64,000 nucleotides of DNA, from NCBI GenBank assembly GCA_025041175.1, contig JAKCFJ010000001.1, forward strand, positions 1,674,001 to 1,738,000. Reading direction: 5' to 3'. Position numbers and translations under genes: made by a program. This stretch comes from Halobacteriales archaeon YIM A00010 (GTDB lineage: Archaea > Halobacteriota > Halobacteria > Halobacteriales > Haloarculaceae). Every line of letters begins with the position of its first letter. Position 1 is the first letter of the stretch. A model generated the notes under the pieces. It was given only the letters and a program-made list of their open reading frames with translations, was not told where the DNA came from and searched no databases. This document shows positions 54,848 to 62,924 of the stretch, piece by piece.

Positions 54848-55198
54848 ATGACGAACGACGAGATAAACAGCAAGAACGAACCACAGACAGTGCGTCTTCG
54901 GATCACTCCGCGGGATGGGGAGCCGATCGAGTGTTCGATCCCTGCTGTTCGGTGGGCGATCGTACGGCGCGGCGGTTCCCGCCTCCTCTACTGTCCGAGC
55001 TGCAACGAACTCGTCAAGGAAACCAACTGTCGACCCTCCTCGGAGATCGAGCGGTACCCGGACCGATCCTCTCTTTGTGCACACTGTCACGAGTGGATGG
55101 TGATCGTGGATTTCATCCAGCGGCTCGACGTTTCGCTTCCGCCTCGGAACAGTCGGGAGATGTGGACGCATCTCCGCCAACGCACCCCCGTCTCGTGA
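54848..55198 (+). CDS. zinc-ribbon hypothetical protein
   Basis: Encodes 116 residues. Two knuckles, RLLYCPSCNELV and SSLCAHCHEWMVIVDFI, suggest one zinc ribbon; the N terminus TVRLRITPRDGEPIECSIPA is strand-rich. No family recognised. The region before it (54584-54847) shows no gene. Confidence 0.65.
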   Translation: MTNDEINSKNEPQTVRLRITPRDGEPIECSIPAVRWAIVRRGGSRLLYCPSCNELVKETNCRPSSEIERYPDRSSLCAHCHEWMVIVDFIQRLDVSLPPRNSREMWTHLRQRTPVS

Positions 55199-55230
55199 CT
55201 GGACCCCAGCCGCGTTGCCATTGCACTCAT

Positions 55231-55320
55231 ACTGTCGGATCTGTGGACGGAGTGCGACGGACTAGCCAACTGCTGTCCGGCGGTTCACCAGAAGCCGATA
55301 CGCGATCATCCCTGTCCAGA
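55231..55320. mobile_element. degenerate miniature element related to the 93-bp type
   Basis: Starts ACTGTCGGAT and keeps GTGCGACGGACTA, CTGCTGTC and GGTTCACC in the same order as 42024-42116. The right end CTGTCCAGATGG has lost the exact inverted repeat. Sits between the zinc-ribbon gene and the HxlR gene. Confidence 0.55.
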
Positions 55321-55404
55321 TGGCTCCTGGTTCCAGTTGTGTTTCGAAATCAGGTTCGAGTCCGAACCTACATCTGCGTCTGATGCCTCGTCCACGGTAG
55401 ACCG

Positions 55405-55779
55405 ATGGAACGCGCCGATACTCACCAGGAATCGACCGAGCAACTCAGCGAAGGAATGTGTTTCGTCGCCAAATCCTTGCAACAGATCGGCTCGGAGTGG
55501 CGGCTGATCGTGTTGCACGATCTTCAAGCGGGAGAAAAACGGTTCAACGAGATAAAGCGTTCGACTGACGCGAACTCGCGCACCCTCTCTCGCGTTCTCG
55601 ACGATCTCCAGGAGATGGGATTTGTGACCCGGCGCCTCGAGGAGGACGCCCCTGTCGCGACGTACTACAGCCTCACCGACAAGGGTGTGTCGCTGTGTCC
55701 GGTGTTCGACGCGATCGAACAGTGGGGCAAACAGTGGATCGGCGAGCCGACGGGTTCCGCACTCGAGCGGGCCGATTGA
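55405..55779 (+). CDS. HxlR-family transcriptional regulator
   Basis: Encodes 124 residues. LQQIGSEWRLIVLHDLQAGE, KRFNEIKRSTDANSRTLSRV, LDDLQEMGFVTRRLEED and YYSLTDKGVSLCPVFDAIEQ form the HxlR winged helix. A Cys near the N terminus (EGMCFVAKSL) is common in HxlR proteins that sense oxidants or aldehydes. Confidence 0.92.
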   Translation: MERADTHQESTEQLSEGMCFVAKSLQQIGSEWRLIVLHDLQAGEKRFNEIKRSTDANSRTLSRVLDDLQEMGFVTRRLEEDAPVATYYSLTDKGVSLCPVFDAIEQWGKQWIGEPTGSALERAD

Positions 55780-55827
55780 TCGGGGGCGTTAGCTATCGAT
55801 CGGTGTGTTGGTATACCGTCCGTCGAG

Positions 55828-57009
55828 CTATGCGTCCCGGTGTACCTGTTCGCCGGGGAGCGTGGTGGCACCGGGAGAGAGAACGACCCCCGGCGAGAGC
55901 GAGGTGTTGACGCCGGTTTTGGCGCCGTCGCCCGCGACGATCCCGTACTTTCGGCGGCCGGTCGAAACGCGTTCGCCTTTGACCGTTTGTTCGATGTCCG
56001 CCCCGTCGTGGCGGAGGTTTGCGACCTGCGTCCCGGCGCCGAGGTTCACGTTGGGACCCAGGAGGCTGTCGCCCACGTACGAGAGGTGTGGAACGTTCGT
56101 GTCGTGCATGAGGACGCTGTTTTTGATTTCGACGCCGTTTCCGACGTGGCAATCGTCTCCCACGAGCGTCGCGCCGCGGATGTAGGCGTTGGGTCCGACG
56201 CTCGCGCCGGCCTGGATCAGCGCGGGCCCCTCGATGACGGTTCCGGCGTCGATGGTTGCGCCCTCCTCGACGACCACGGACCCCCGGAGCTCTGCTCGCT
56301 CGTGGACCTCGCCGGCGATATCACGGTCGAGTCCGTCGAGTTTCCACTCGTTCGCCTCGAGGAGTTCCCACGGCCGGCCGACGCCGAGCCACCGATCGAG
56401 CACGACCGATCGAACGCTTTGGCGATCGATGACGCTGGCGAGGACGTCCGTGAGTTCGTGCTCGCCGCGCTCGCTTTTGGGCACGTCGAGCCAGTCGCGC
56501 GCTTCGGCGGGGAAGACGTACGCGCCCGCGTTCACGAGATCGCTGGGTGGGTCTGTGGGTTTTTCGACGATGCCAGTGACGTACTCGTCGTCCATCGAGA
56601 GCACGCCGTAGTCGGTCGGGTTGTCGACGCGAAAAGAAGCGACCGCCGGGCCGGCCGAAAACAGCGCGGCCATGCTCTCCCGGTCGTACAGGTCGTCGCC
56701 GTTGAGCACCGCGAACGGACCGGTGATGTGCTCTTTTGCCGCCCGAACGGCGTGGGCAGTTCCGAGCTGTTCGTCCTGGGTTGCGTAGTTGACGGGGACG
56801 CCGCCGTACTGATCACCGAAATGCGACCTGACAGTGTCTCCCTCGTAGCCCACCACGAACACAAGCTCCTCAGCGCCAGCGGCGATGGCCGCGTCGGCGG
56901 TGTGCGCCACGAGCGGCCGGTCGCCGACCGGCAACATCGGTTTGGGGGTCGAGTGAGTCAACGGACGCATCCGCGTCCCCTCTCCTGCTGCGAGGATGAT
57001 AACCTGCAT
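55828..57009 (-). CDS. glmU: bifunctional sugar-1-phosphate nucleotidylyltransferase/acetyltransferase (GlmU-like)
   Basis: Encodes 393 residues. N-terminal nucleotidyltransferase motif VIILAAGEGTRMRPLTHSTP-KP, Mg site FAVLNGDDLYDRES; the C-terminal half is a left-handed beta-helix with hexapeptide repeats (GATIDAGTVIEGPALIQAGA, VGDDCHVGNGVEIKNSVLMH). Archaeal enzymes of this size make UDP-GlcNAc or a dTDP-sugar for glycoconjugates. Start at MQVIILAAGEG. The 207-bp element copy 2 lies 58 bp upstream. Confidence 0.88.
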   Translation of the reverse strand: MQVIILAAGEGTRMRPLTHSTPKPMLPVGDRPLVAHTADAAIAAGAEELVFVVGYEGDTVRSHFGDQYGGVPVNYATQDEQLGTAHAVRAAKEHITGPFAVLNGDDLYDRESMAALFSAGPAVASFRVDNPTDYGVLSMDDEYVTGIVEKPTDPPSDLVNAGAYVFPAEARDWLDVPKSERGEHELTDVLASVIDRQSVRSVVLDRWLGVGRPWELLEANEWKLDGLDRDIAGEVHERAELRGSVVVEEGATIDAGTVIEGPALIQAGASVGPNAYIRGATLVGDDCHVGNGVEIKNSVLMHDTNVPHLSYVGDSLLGPNVNLGAGTQVANLRHDGADIEQTVKGERVSTGRRKYGIVAGDGAKTGVNTSLSPGVVLSPGATTLPGEQVHRDA

Positions 57010-57067
57010 ACCGGAAGGAGCGTCTCCCGCCGGGATATGCCTACTGTTCTGTTCGCACCTGGGTCAT

Positions 57068-57274
57068 ACTGTCGGTCAGAAAGTCGTTATTCATAGGGAC
57101 TGTTGTGATTCCGTCCCGCTGTGGCGACACAGAACGGTTCGTGACATCACAGAGCAGTCGTCAGTCACCGACCGTGCCGAACATACGCACAACAGTCCCT
57201 ACATTGCGTCGATCTATCCGGTCGCAGCCTCTGGGTTTGCGATGGCGGGTATTGAAATACGTCTGACCGACAGT
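57068..57274. mobile_element. miniature element, 207-bp type, copy 2 (inverted)
   Basis: Same sequence as 52355-52561 read on the other strand, with identical 13-bp terminal inverted repeats. Outer bases read TCAT and ATGA. It separates the divergent GlmU-like and enoyl-CoA hydratase genes and takes up most of their promoter region. Confidence 0.8.
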
Positions 57275-57327
57275 ATGAGTCATCAGGAGCCGGCGGAACT
57301 ATGGGAGTTCGGGGAGAGATCGGACTC

Positions 57328-58149
57328 ATGTCGGAGTACGACACGATCGACGCGGAACGCGCTGCCGACGACCGGATCGCCATCGTTCGCCTCGACGCTC
57401 CCGAGCAGAACAACGTTCTCGACATGGAGATGATACGGGAGTTCGCCGCGGCCATCACGGCGGCCGACCGGGACGAGGACGTGTGGGGAATCGTCGTGAG
57501 CGCGACCGGCGATATGTTCTGTGCGGGGGCGGACCTGAACTATCTGAAGGAGCTGTCGTTCGAGGAGGGGACGCGCTTTATGACGGCGTATTTCGAGGCG
57601 CTGGATCTGCTGCGGGAGACGGGGAAACCGGTTGTCGCCGGCGTTCACGGGATCTGTGCCGCCGGCGGGAACGAGCTGGTGTCGGCGTGTGACCTGATCG
57701 TGGCCGAATCGAGCGCCCGGTTCACCCAACCGGAGGCCGGCGTCGGTGCGACGGCCGCTGGCGGCGGCGTCCAGTTGCTCCCGCTCATCGTGGGGGAAAA
57801 ACGCGCCAAGGATCTGCTGTTGACCGGACGCATGATCGAAGCCGAGGAAGCCCGCGCGATGGGGTTGATCAACCGCGTGGTTCCGGAGGACGACGCCGAA
57901 TCCCGCGCGATCGATCTCACAAAAACGGTCATCAATAACAAGAGTCCCCAGGCGTACCGGACTATCAAGGCCATCATGAAGCCGTGGACGAATTTCGGTC
58001 TTCTGGGACAGGAGATGGCCCGCGACCTTACCGCGCGCGTGTGGGATAGCGACGAGTTCCGCGAGCGAAGCGAGGCGTTTCTCGCCGACGAGGATCTCGA
58101 ACCCCGGTCGTTCGACGGCATCCGCCCACCAGCCCGATCCGAGGAGTAG
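57328..58149 (+). CDS. enoyl-CoA hydratase/isomerase-family protein
   Basis: Encodes 273 residues. Oxyanion-hole motif GDMFCAGADLNYLKELSFEE and VVAGVHGICAAGGNELVSAC, followed by ARFTQPEAGVGATAAGGGVQ and GRMIEAEEARAMGLINRVVP. The crotonase fold is certain; hydratase versus isomerase or another activity is not. An ATG at 57301 adds nine residues. The start lies 53 bp after a miniature element. Confidence 0.9.
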   Translation: MSEYDTIDAERAADDRIAIVRLDAPEQNNVLDMEMIREFAAAITAADRDEDVWGIVVSATGDMFCAGADLNYLKELSFEEGTRFMTAYFEALDLLRETGKPVVAGVHGICAAGGNELVSACDLIVAESSARFTQPEAGVGATAAGGGVQLLPLIVGEKRAKDLLLTGRMIEAEEARAMGLINRVVPEDDAESRAIDLTKTVINNKSPQAYRTIKAIMKPWTNFGLLGQEMARDLTARVWDSDEFRERSEAFLADEDLEPRSFDGIRPPARSEE

Positions 58150-58196
58150 GCGAGCGGTAGTTTCGCCATCCAACTGCCGGCTGAGGCGTCCGGCAG

Positions 58197-59351
58197 CTAC
58201 AGGTAGTCGTTGTCGGCGAGTCGTTCGATGCCTTCCTGCAGCCGTTCGGTGCTCGCCGCATACGAGAGCCGCGCGTATCCAGGGGTACCGAAGGCGCTGC
58301 CGGGGACGGTGGCGACGTGTGCGTCCGAGAGCGCGTTCTCACACCACTGTTGGTCGTCTTCGTCCACGGGAACCATCATGTAGAACGCACCGTCCCCCAC
58401 GGGCACGTCCACCCCGTGGTCGGCAAAGAGATCCACGAGCATGTCGCGCCGTTGTGCGAACGCCTCGCGCATCTCCGCGACGTACGAATCGCACTCGGTG
58501 AGCGCGGCGACGCCGGCGTGCTGGACGAAGTTGGTCGCACACGTCACGGAGTGCGATTGGAGCTTGCCGGCCTGGTCGATGAGTTCGGCCGGGGCGGCGA
58601 AGTAGCCCAACCGCCAACCGGTCATCGAATACGCCTTCGAGAAGCCGTTGACGGTGACAGTGCGATCGCCCATTCCCTCCAGCGTGCCGAGGCTCGTCTG
58701 CTCAACGCCGTAGGTGATCCGGTCGTACATCTCGTCGGCAACGACAGTAACGTCGTGCTCGACCGCGAGATCACGAACGCCCTCGAAGGCCGTATCGGAG
58801 AACACCGCCCCGGAGGGGTTGCTCGGGGAGTTGACGATCATGAGATCCGTGTCGTCGGAGACGGTGTCGGCGAGTTCGGACAGCGCCGGTTCGAGCTGGA
58901 AGCCGTGGGGCGTGAGATCGACGCGTTCGAGCGAGCCGCCGGCGATCTTCACCATCGCTTCGTAGGACACCCACGCCGGATCGAGGAGGACGACCTCGCT
59001 GCCGTCCTCGACCAGCGACTGAACGACCTCGAACAGCGCCTGTTTCCCGCCCGGCGTGACCATCACGTTCTCGGCGGCGTACGACAGCCCGCGATCGGCG
59101 AGCGAGTCGGCGATGGCCGACCGGAGTTCGGGAATCCCGTTGGAGGGAGCGTACCCCGTGTGGCCGGCGTCCATCGCGTCTTTGGCCGCGTCGACGATCG
59201 GCTCTGGCGTCGGGAAATCGGGTTCACCGACGCTCAGATCCACGACATCGACGCCGTCGGCTTCGAGCTCGGAGGCGATGTTACTGATCGCAATGGTCGC
59301 ACTCGGTTCGACGCGTTGGATGCGCTGTGCGAAATTCATGTTTGCACTCAT
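58197..59351 (-). CDS. class I pyridoxal-phosphate aminotransferase
   Basis: Encodes 384 residues. PLP lysine in VTVNGFSKAYSMTGWRLGYF, substrate loop GEPDFPTPEPIVDAAKDAMD, and MIVNSPSNPSGAVFSD. Close to aspartate/aromatic aminotransferases of archaea; specificity open. Starts 7 nt after the ribH stop, so they share an operon. MNFAQRIQRVEP four codons later is an alternative start. Confidence 0.93.
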   Translation of the reverse strand: MSANMNFAQRIQRVEPSATIAISNIASELEADGVDVVDLSVGEPDFPTPEPIVDAAKDAMDAGHTGYAPSNGIPELRSAIADSLADRGLSYAAENVMVTPGGKQALFEVVQSLVEDGSEVVLLDPAWVSYEAMVKIAGGSLERVDLTPHGFQLEPALSELADTVSDDTDLMIVNSPSNPSGAVFSDTAFEGVRDLAVEHDVTVVADEMYDRITYGVEQTSLGTLEGMGDRTVTVNGFSKAYSMTGWRLGYFAAPAELIDQAGKLQSHSVTCATNFVQHAGVAALTECDSYVAEMREAFAQRRDMLVDLFADHGVDVPVGDGAFYMMVPVDEDDQQWCENALSDAHVATVPGSAFGTPGYARLSYAASTERLQEGIERLADNDYL

Positions 59352-59358
59352 GCACACG

Positions 59359-59766
59359 TTACAACGTTTGTGCGAGATCGATAGCGCTTTCGACAGCGGT
59401 CGCACCGTGGTCGACGCGCGCTTTGGCTTCGTCCACGCTCATTTCGGGGCCGGTGATGCCGAGCGTGACCGGGGTATCCCGGTCGAGCGACACCTCGGTC
59501 AGCCCGTGGGCGGCGGCGTCCGCGATGACGCGGTCGTGGTCGGTGTCGCCGGTGACGATCGCACCCAGCACCGCGACGGCGTCGATGTCGTCACGACGCG
59601 CCAACCGATCCGCGGCCAGCGGCGTGTCGTACGAACCCGGCACCGGAACGCTCTCGACGATCTCCGCGCCGCGTTCGGTGGCCGCGGTCCGCGCGCGCTC
59701 TTCCATCTCGTGGGTGATCCGTCCCTCCTTGTTGAACTGGGAGACCACCAACCCGAGTGAAACCAT
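59359..59766 (-). CDS. ribH: 6,7-dimethyl-8-ribityllumazine synthase
   Basis: Encodes 135 residues. Makes lumazine in riboflavin synthesis. VSLGLVVSQFNKEGRITHEM, SVPVPGSYDTPLAADRLAR and LGAIVTGDTDHDRVIADAAA (catalytic His) are in place. Start at MVSLGLVVSQFN. It heads a two-gene operon with the aminotransferase; the tRNA-Arg gene is 99 bp upstream on the same strand. Confidence 0.93.
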   Translation of the reverse strand: MVSLGLVVSQFNKEGRITHEMEERARTAATERGAEIVESVPVPGSYDTPLAADRLARRDDIDAVAVLGAIVTGDTDHDRVIADAAAHGLTEVSLDRDTPVTLGITGPEMSVDEAKARVDHGATAVESAIDLAQTL

Positions 59767-59865
59767 ACCCGTCGGTCGATGGGCAAACCAAAAGGTGTAC
59801 CGTTCTACCCTCGTGTACACCCATTTTTGGCGAATATGAACACGATCGCAAAAAGGAGCGAGTGA

Positions 59866-59938
59866 CGAGCCCGACGGGATTTGAACCCGCGACGTCTTGG
59901 TCCGGAACCAAGAACTCTGTCCACTGAGCTACAGGCTC
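59866..59938 (-). tRNA. tRNA-Arg (anticodon CCG)
   Basis: 73 nt. Acceptor GAGCCTG pairs with CGGGCTC (one G-T), discriminator G. Anticodon arm CTTGG-TTCCGGA-CCAAG gives CCG, reading CGG. D arm contains TAGCTCAGTGGACAGAG; T arm GCGGG-TTCAAAT-CCCGT. CCA not encoded. A T5 run (59851-59855 on the minus strand) follows as a likely terminator. Confidence 0.96.
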
Positions 59939-59998
59939 ACATCAACTGGTTTTCGGTCGGTGGATATAACGGTTTTGAGTCGTCGATCGCGCGTTTGA

Positions 59999-60586
59999 CT
60001 ACGGTGATTCACCGGTTTCGAGGCTGAGGTCGGCCGTCGGGTAGGCAACGCAGGTGAGGGTGTATCCGTCCGAGAGTTCCTCCTCGCCGAGCATCTGGTT
60101 GGTGTGGTGCTCGACGTACTCCTCGGCGTTACCGTTCGTGATGCGACCGCCACAGGAGATACACTGGCCCTCACGGCACGCGTATGGGAGATCCCACCCC
60201 TCATCTTCGCCGGCTTCGAGGAGGGTGGTGTTCTCTTTGACATCGATCGTGTCCCCTTCCTTGACGAACTCGACTTCGTACGCGTCGGCTTCGTCGTCGG
60301 GGATCGCGGACGGATCATCGGTCGCCTCGGCGGCTTCGCCCTCCGCGAGCTCGCCTTCGGCTTCGGTCTCGCCGGCGATAGCTGCCCCGCCACTGGCTGC
60401 CCCACCGCCGATCGAGCGGTTCATCGGCTCGGGAAACGCCGTCTCGGGCACGGTAGCGGCACGGTGTTCGAGCACCTCATCCGAGACGTCTTCTCGGGGC
60501 TGCCACGCCGTCCCTTTCGAGAAGTGGAACACGACCACGACGAGCGTGAGTGTGAGCCCCACCCCGAGACCCAGTGTGTTTACCAT
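59999..60586 (-). CDS. membrane-anchored 2Fe-2S ferredoxin
   Basis: Encodes 195 residues. One N-terminal helix (MVNTLGLGVGLTLTLVVVVF), a long acidic Gly/Ala/Glu linker (about residues 50-100), then a plant-type ferredoxin domain with ligands in WDLPYACREGQCISCGGRIT and a distal Cys in YTLTCVAYPT. Haloarchaea have abundant soluble 2Fe-2S ferredoxins; this tethered form suggests electron transfer to a membrane partner. No partner gene is adjacent. Confidence 0.88.
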   Translation of the reverse strand: MVNTLGLGVGLTLTLVVVVFHFSKGTAWQPREDVSDEVLEHRAATVPETAFPEPMNRSIGGGAASGGAAIAGETEAEGELAEGEAAEATDDPSAIPDDEADAYEVEFVKEGDTIDVKENTTLLEAGEDEGWDLPYACREGQCISCGGRITNGNAEEYVEHHTNQMLGEEELSDGYTLTCVAYPTADLSLETGESP

Positions 60587-60629
60587 GCCTCTCGGTTGGA
60601 AGCAAGCGTTTAACAGCGTTGTGTTTTCC

Positions 60630-60736
60630 CCCCACCTTTTTTCCGTTCGGGTGGCTGCGCTACCCTCACGCAAAAAACGTGGGCGAAAAAAAGCCGCTCG
60701 CGGTGGGTGTACTCACTGCTACCGCGACCGCTCCGC
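60630..60736. repeat. T6/A6 palindromic repeat, copy near the ferredoxin gene
   Basis: CCACC-T6-CCGTTCGGGTGGC-TGC-GCTACCCTCACGC-A6-CGTGGGCG-A7-GCCGCTCGCGGTGGG. Same orientation as the copy at 35772. The centre is again a hairpin with a 3-nt loop. The stretch from 60737 to 60985 has no supportable gene. Confidence 0.65.
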
Positions 60737-60988
60737 ACAGCTTCGACGGACTGACTGGCCGCTGTTCCACGTGGAGATACTTGCTCACCACGGCGCTGTG
60801 GTGCAGGGCCGTTCGGATCGATTCGAGTATTGTCATTACCAACGTGATTGTTGAGAAGAAATTCGCTGCTACCAGCCTGTCTCAGTCGGCAGCAACGCCC
60901 GATACCAGTGATTCGTGGCTATGCTCCGAAGAACTGCTGGAGGTACGAGTTGTTAATAGAATATAACATTGTTCGTTCCATCAGTACC

Positions 60989-60997
60989 TTTATGTAT
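60989..60997 (+). promoter_or_regulatory. promoter of cassette copy B
   Basis: CTTTATGTA lies 23 nt before the conserved GATAGATGAG start of the leader, the same distance as in copy A. Confidence 0.55.
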
Positions 60998-61012
60998 GAT
61001 GGAGTAAGGAAC

Positions 61013-61100
61013 GATAGATGAGGACGCCAGCATGGCGGGAACGCATGCGCGTTCGTGTTGAACGCGCCGGGTGACTCCACCACCCGACGCTGGGGTTCTC
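61013..61100 (+). ncRNA. structured leader RNA, copy B (four-helix junction)
   Basis: P1: GAGGAC+CCAG (61020-61030) with CTGG+GTTCTC (61090-61100), now with a G-T pair and a G-G mismatch in place of the bulge. P2: CAT+GCG-GGAA-CGC+ATG (61031-61047), a GNRA-type loop. P3: CGCGTTC-GTGTT-GAACGCG (61048-61066). P4: CGGGTG-actccac-CACCCG (61068-61086). P3 loop GTGTT and P4 stem are identical to copy A, while P2 and the P4 loop differ in sequence yet keep pairing. Confidence 0.65.
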
Positions 61101-61117
61101 CATGATGAGAGAGTCCC

Positions 61118-61264
61118 ATGACTGGGAATGAATCAGAGATATGTAACGGTGTCGCATCGTATCAGAATGATGAACAGCGCACGCGCTGTCCGGTGTGCGG
61201 TCGCCCGGTCCGCACGCGTCTCGACCATCGTATGGGGTGTCCGTTGGGGCGGTGGTGGCGATGA
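61118..61264 (+). CDS. 48-residue zinc-ribbon-like protein of cassette copy B
   Basis: MTGNESEICNGVASYQNDEQ, then TRCPVCGRPV and DHRMGCPLGRWWR; differs from copy A in only three residues by eye. Intact, with the same ATGA overlap to the broken SWIM-like gene, so it may still be expressed. Confidence 0.75.
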   Translation: MTGNESEICNGVASYQNDEQRTRCPVCGRPVRTRLDHRMGCPLGRWWR

Positions 61265-61869
61265 CGTTGCCGCTGTTCCAGTTTCGGAATCAGCAGGGCG
61301 AGGTACTGAACCTCTCGGCCGTCGAGGATCGGGACGTGGTCTCGAAAGCGGAGCTGTACCACAGCATCGATGTGGGTGAAGGACTCTGGTGTCGCCGAGC
61401 TTCGCTCGGCTGCTAACCAGAAATCTTCGATTTCTGGTGATGTCGGCCGTGCCAGTCGACGGGTTGCGCGCATGCCACCCAGATCGAGCAGATACTGGCG
61501 ACGGCGGGGCTTGGCAGGACCCAAACGGGCGGCTACGACGAACTCCCCGGTATTGCGCGGTTCACGCGCTACGCGGCCACCGGTGAGATGATCGTCGAAT
61601 GCTGGTTCGATAACGGGGCGTGCGTCCGATTCCACGAACAGCGTGATGGTGACGTGATCCAATCCGTGTTCACGCCCGACGACGCACGCGAACCCGCAGA
61701 GATCACCGAGAAACCGGATGCCGACAGCGCGCCCGCCTGTCTGGTCGACACGCTGGTGACCTACTGCCAGTATCGCCAGCGCGGCGATCTCGCTGGGTTA
61801 CGTCAGCGCTACCCCGAGTTGGCGCGCATCGTCGGTGAGACCGCCGCTGCACCGACCACCGACGACTGA
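61261..61869 (+). pseudogene. interrupted SWIM-like gene of cassette copy B
   Basis: Reads MTLPLFQFRNQQGEVLNLSA to LYHSIDVGEGLWCR, then a two-hairpin insertion brings an in-frame TAA at 61414-61416. After the insertion the frame resumes with PCQSTGCAHATQIEQIL and continues to the usual tail TYCQYRQRGDLAGLRQRYPE and stop. The insertion splits the zinc motif between its first two cysteines. Confidence 0.8.
61394..61440. mobile_element. two-hairpin mini-insertion, copy 1
   Basis: GCCGAGC-TTC-GCTCGGC (61394-61410), spacer TGCTAA, then CCAGAAATC-TTC-GATTTCTGG (61417-61437). TGTCG stands on both sides (61390-61394 and 61441-61445), as a 5-bp target duplication would. The net insert is 51 bp compared with copy A of the gene. 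Confidence 0.65.
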
Positions 61870-62057
61870 CGGAACACCGTAGCGGTGCGGTAGCGGAGGC
61901 GGAGCGGTCGCGGTGAGTTAGTACACTCACCGCGAACGCAGAGAGGGACTACGTCCCTCAAGCAGCCGGGCGTAGCCCGGCGACAGTGAGCGGCTTTTTT
62001 GGTCCAGATTTTTTGCGTGAGGGTGAGCTCCGCTCACCCGAGCGGAAAAAAGGTGGG
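61870..62057. repeat. T6/A6 palindromic repeat behind cassette copy B
   Basis: After GTAGCGGTGCGGTAGCGGAGG units and a nested two-hairpin module comes GAGCGGC-T6-GGTCCAGA-T6-GCGTGAGGGTGAGC-TCC-GCTCACCCGAGCGG-A6-GGTGGG. Read on the minus strand it matches the 35772 copy in both flanks and core. Confidence 0.65.
61943..61981. repeat. two-hairpin module, copy 2 (inverted)
   Basis: GAGGGAC-TAC-GTCCCTC (61943-61959), AAGCA, then GCCGGGC-GTA-GCCCGGC (61965-61981). On the minus strand this reads TGTCGCCGGGC ... TGCTT ..., the same order as copy 1 (TGTCGCCGAGC ... TGCTAA ...), with an A-T pair changed to G-C in the first stem. Confidence 0.6.
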
Positions 62058-62058
62058 C

Positions 62059-62160
62059 CAGTACCGACAGCGTGGCGATCTCGCTGGGCTACGGGAGCGC
62101 CACCCCGAACTAGCAGGCGTCGTCGGTGCGGCCGCCGCTGCACACACCACCGACGACTGA
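62059..62160 (+). pseudogene. extra C-terminal tail of the SWIM-like protein
   Basis: QYRQRGDLAGLRERHPELAG and a further 13 residues to a stop repeat the tail of the cassette protein, directly after the palindromic repeat. It has no start codon. So the repeat is sandwiched between two copies of the gene's 3' end. Confidence 0.65.
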
Positions 62161-62690
62161 CGAGAAACCACACCGAGCGGAGCGGTCGCGGTACCGTGAG
62201 TACGCTCACCGCGAGCAGTGTTCCCGCGATCGGCTGCGTTTAATCGCTAGATAGCGTCGGATTGAGCGTCAGAATGATGGTATTGAAACGGGAGAGTGGT
62301 AGCTGTGCAAACAACTATATCCCGCTTCACCGAACGAGCTGTCTGGATTGATAAAAGATTGCCGACATAAGAGGCATCTCACAAAACTAGATCTCTGCTA
62401 CCCACCTGTATCCATATACTATCGAACGTACGGTATGACAGTCCCGTCAGCGTGCACTCGACAGGGATGGATCGGATCCTACGCGTCCACGAGTGCTCTC
62501 TTTCAACAGCTACGTTCGACACTATAGGATGTTAACCAGAAACTCCACGACTAAAGCTGGAGGAATGGAGATGCGGTGTCAACCATCAAACGTCATACAG
62601 GCGAGTCATAGGTACTGCTCAACAATACTCAATTGTAGATAGTACCGACAGAAAACTAATATGATTGGGCAAGGTGAGTAAGGATAAATA
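62161..62690. other. 530-bp region without a supportable gene
   Basis: Begins with GAGCGGTCGCGG-type units of the palindromic repeat (to about 62225), then turns into mixed-composition sequence with no coding frame, tRNA or clear repeat. GC drops towards 62690. Confidence 0.4.
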
Positions 62691-62924
62691 ATGGTTGAGC
62701 TAATTGATTGGTCAAAAGAGATCATAATATGTGCGGCAGTCGGAACAGCGGGGAGTCTGTTTATCAGCTACGGCCTCCGAGAATTTCTCCGAGCTACTGG
62801 TGGGAGCTACTACTGTTGCTCCCATTTTGTGTATCAGAGCCAGGGAATTATATTCTCATTTGTCGGTTGGTTGATGATCTTTGTCGCAATAGTCTCTCTA
62901 TACCACAGTCTGACCGGCCAGTGA
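62691..62924 (+). CDS. small two-helix membrane protein
   Basis: Encodes 77 residues. Hydrophobic segments EIIICAAVGTAGSLFISYGL and GIIFSFVGWLMIFVAIVSLY flank a loop with two cysteines (GSYYCCSHFVYQSQ). Low GC and low acidity set it apart from the other genes here, pointing to recent acquisition. No family recognised. Confidence 0.55.
   Translation: MVELIDWSKEIIICAAVGTAGSLFISYGLREFLRATGGSYYCCSHFVYQSQGIIFSFVGWLMIFVAIVSLYHSLTGQ

Noticed and set aside
61118-61869. Interpreting the 51-bp interruption of cassette copy B as an intron
   Set aside because: No bulge-helix-bulge motif or intron-like boundary is seen; two perfect hairpins with direct repeats fit an insertion better.
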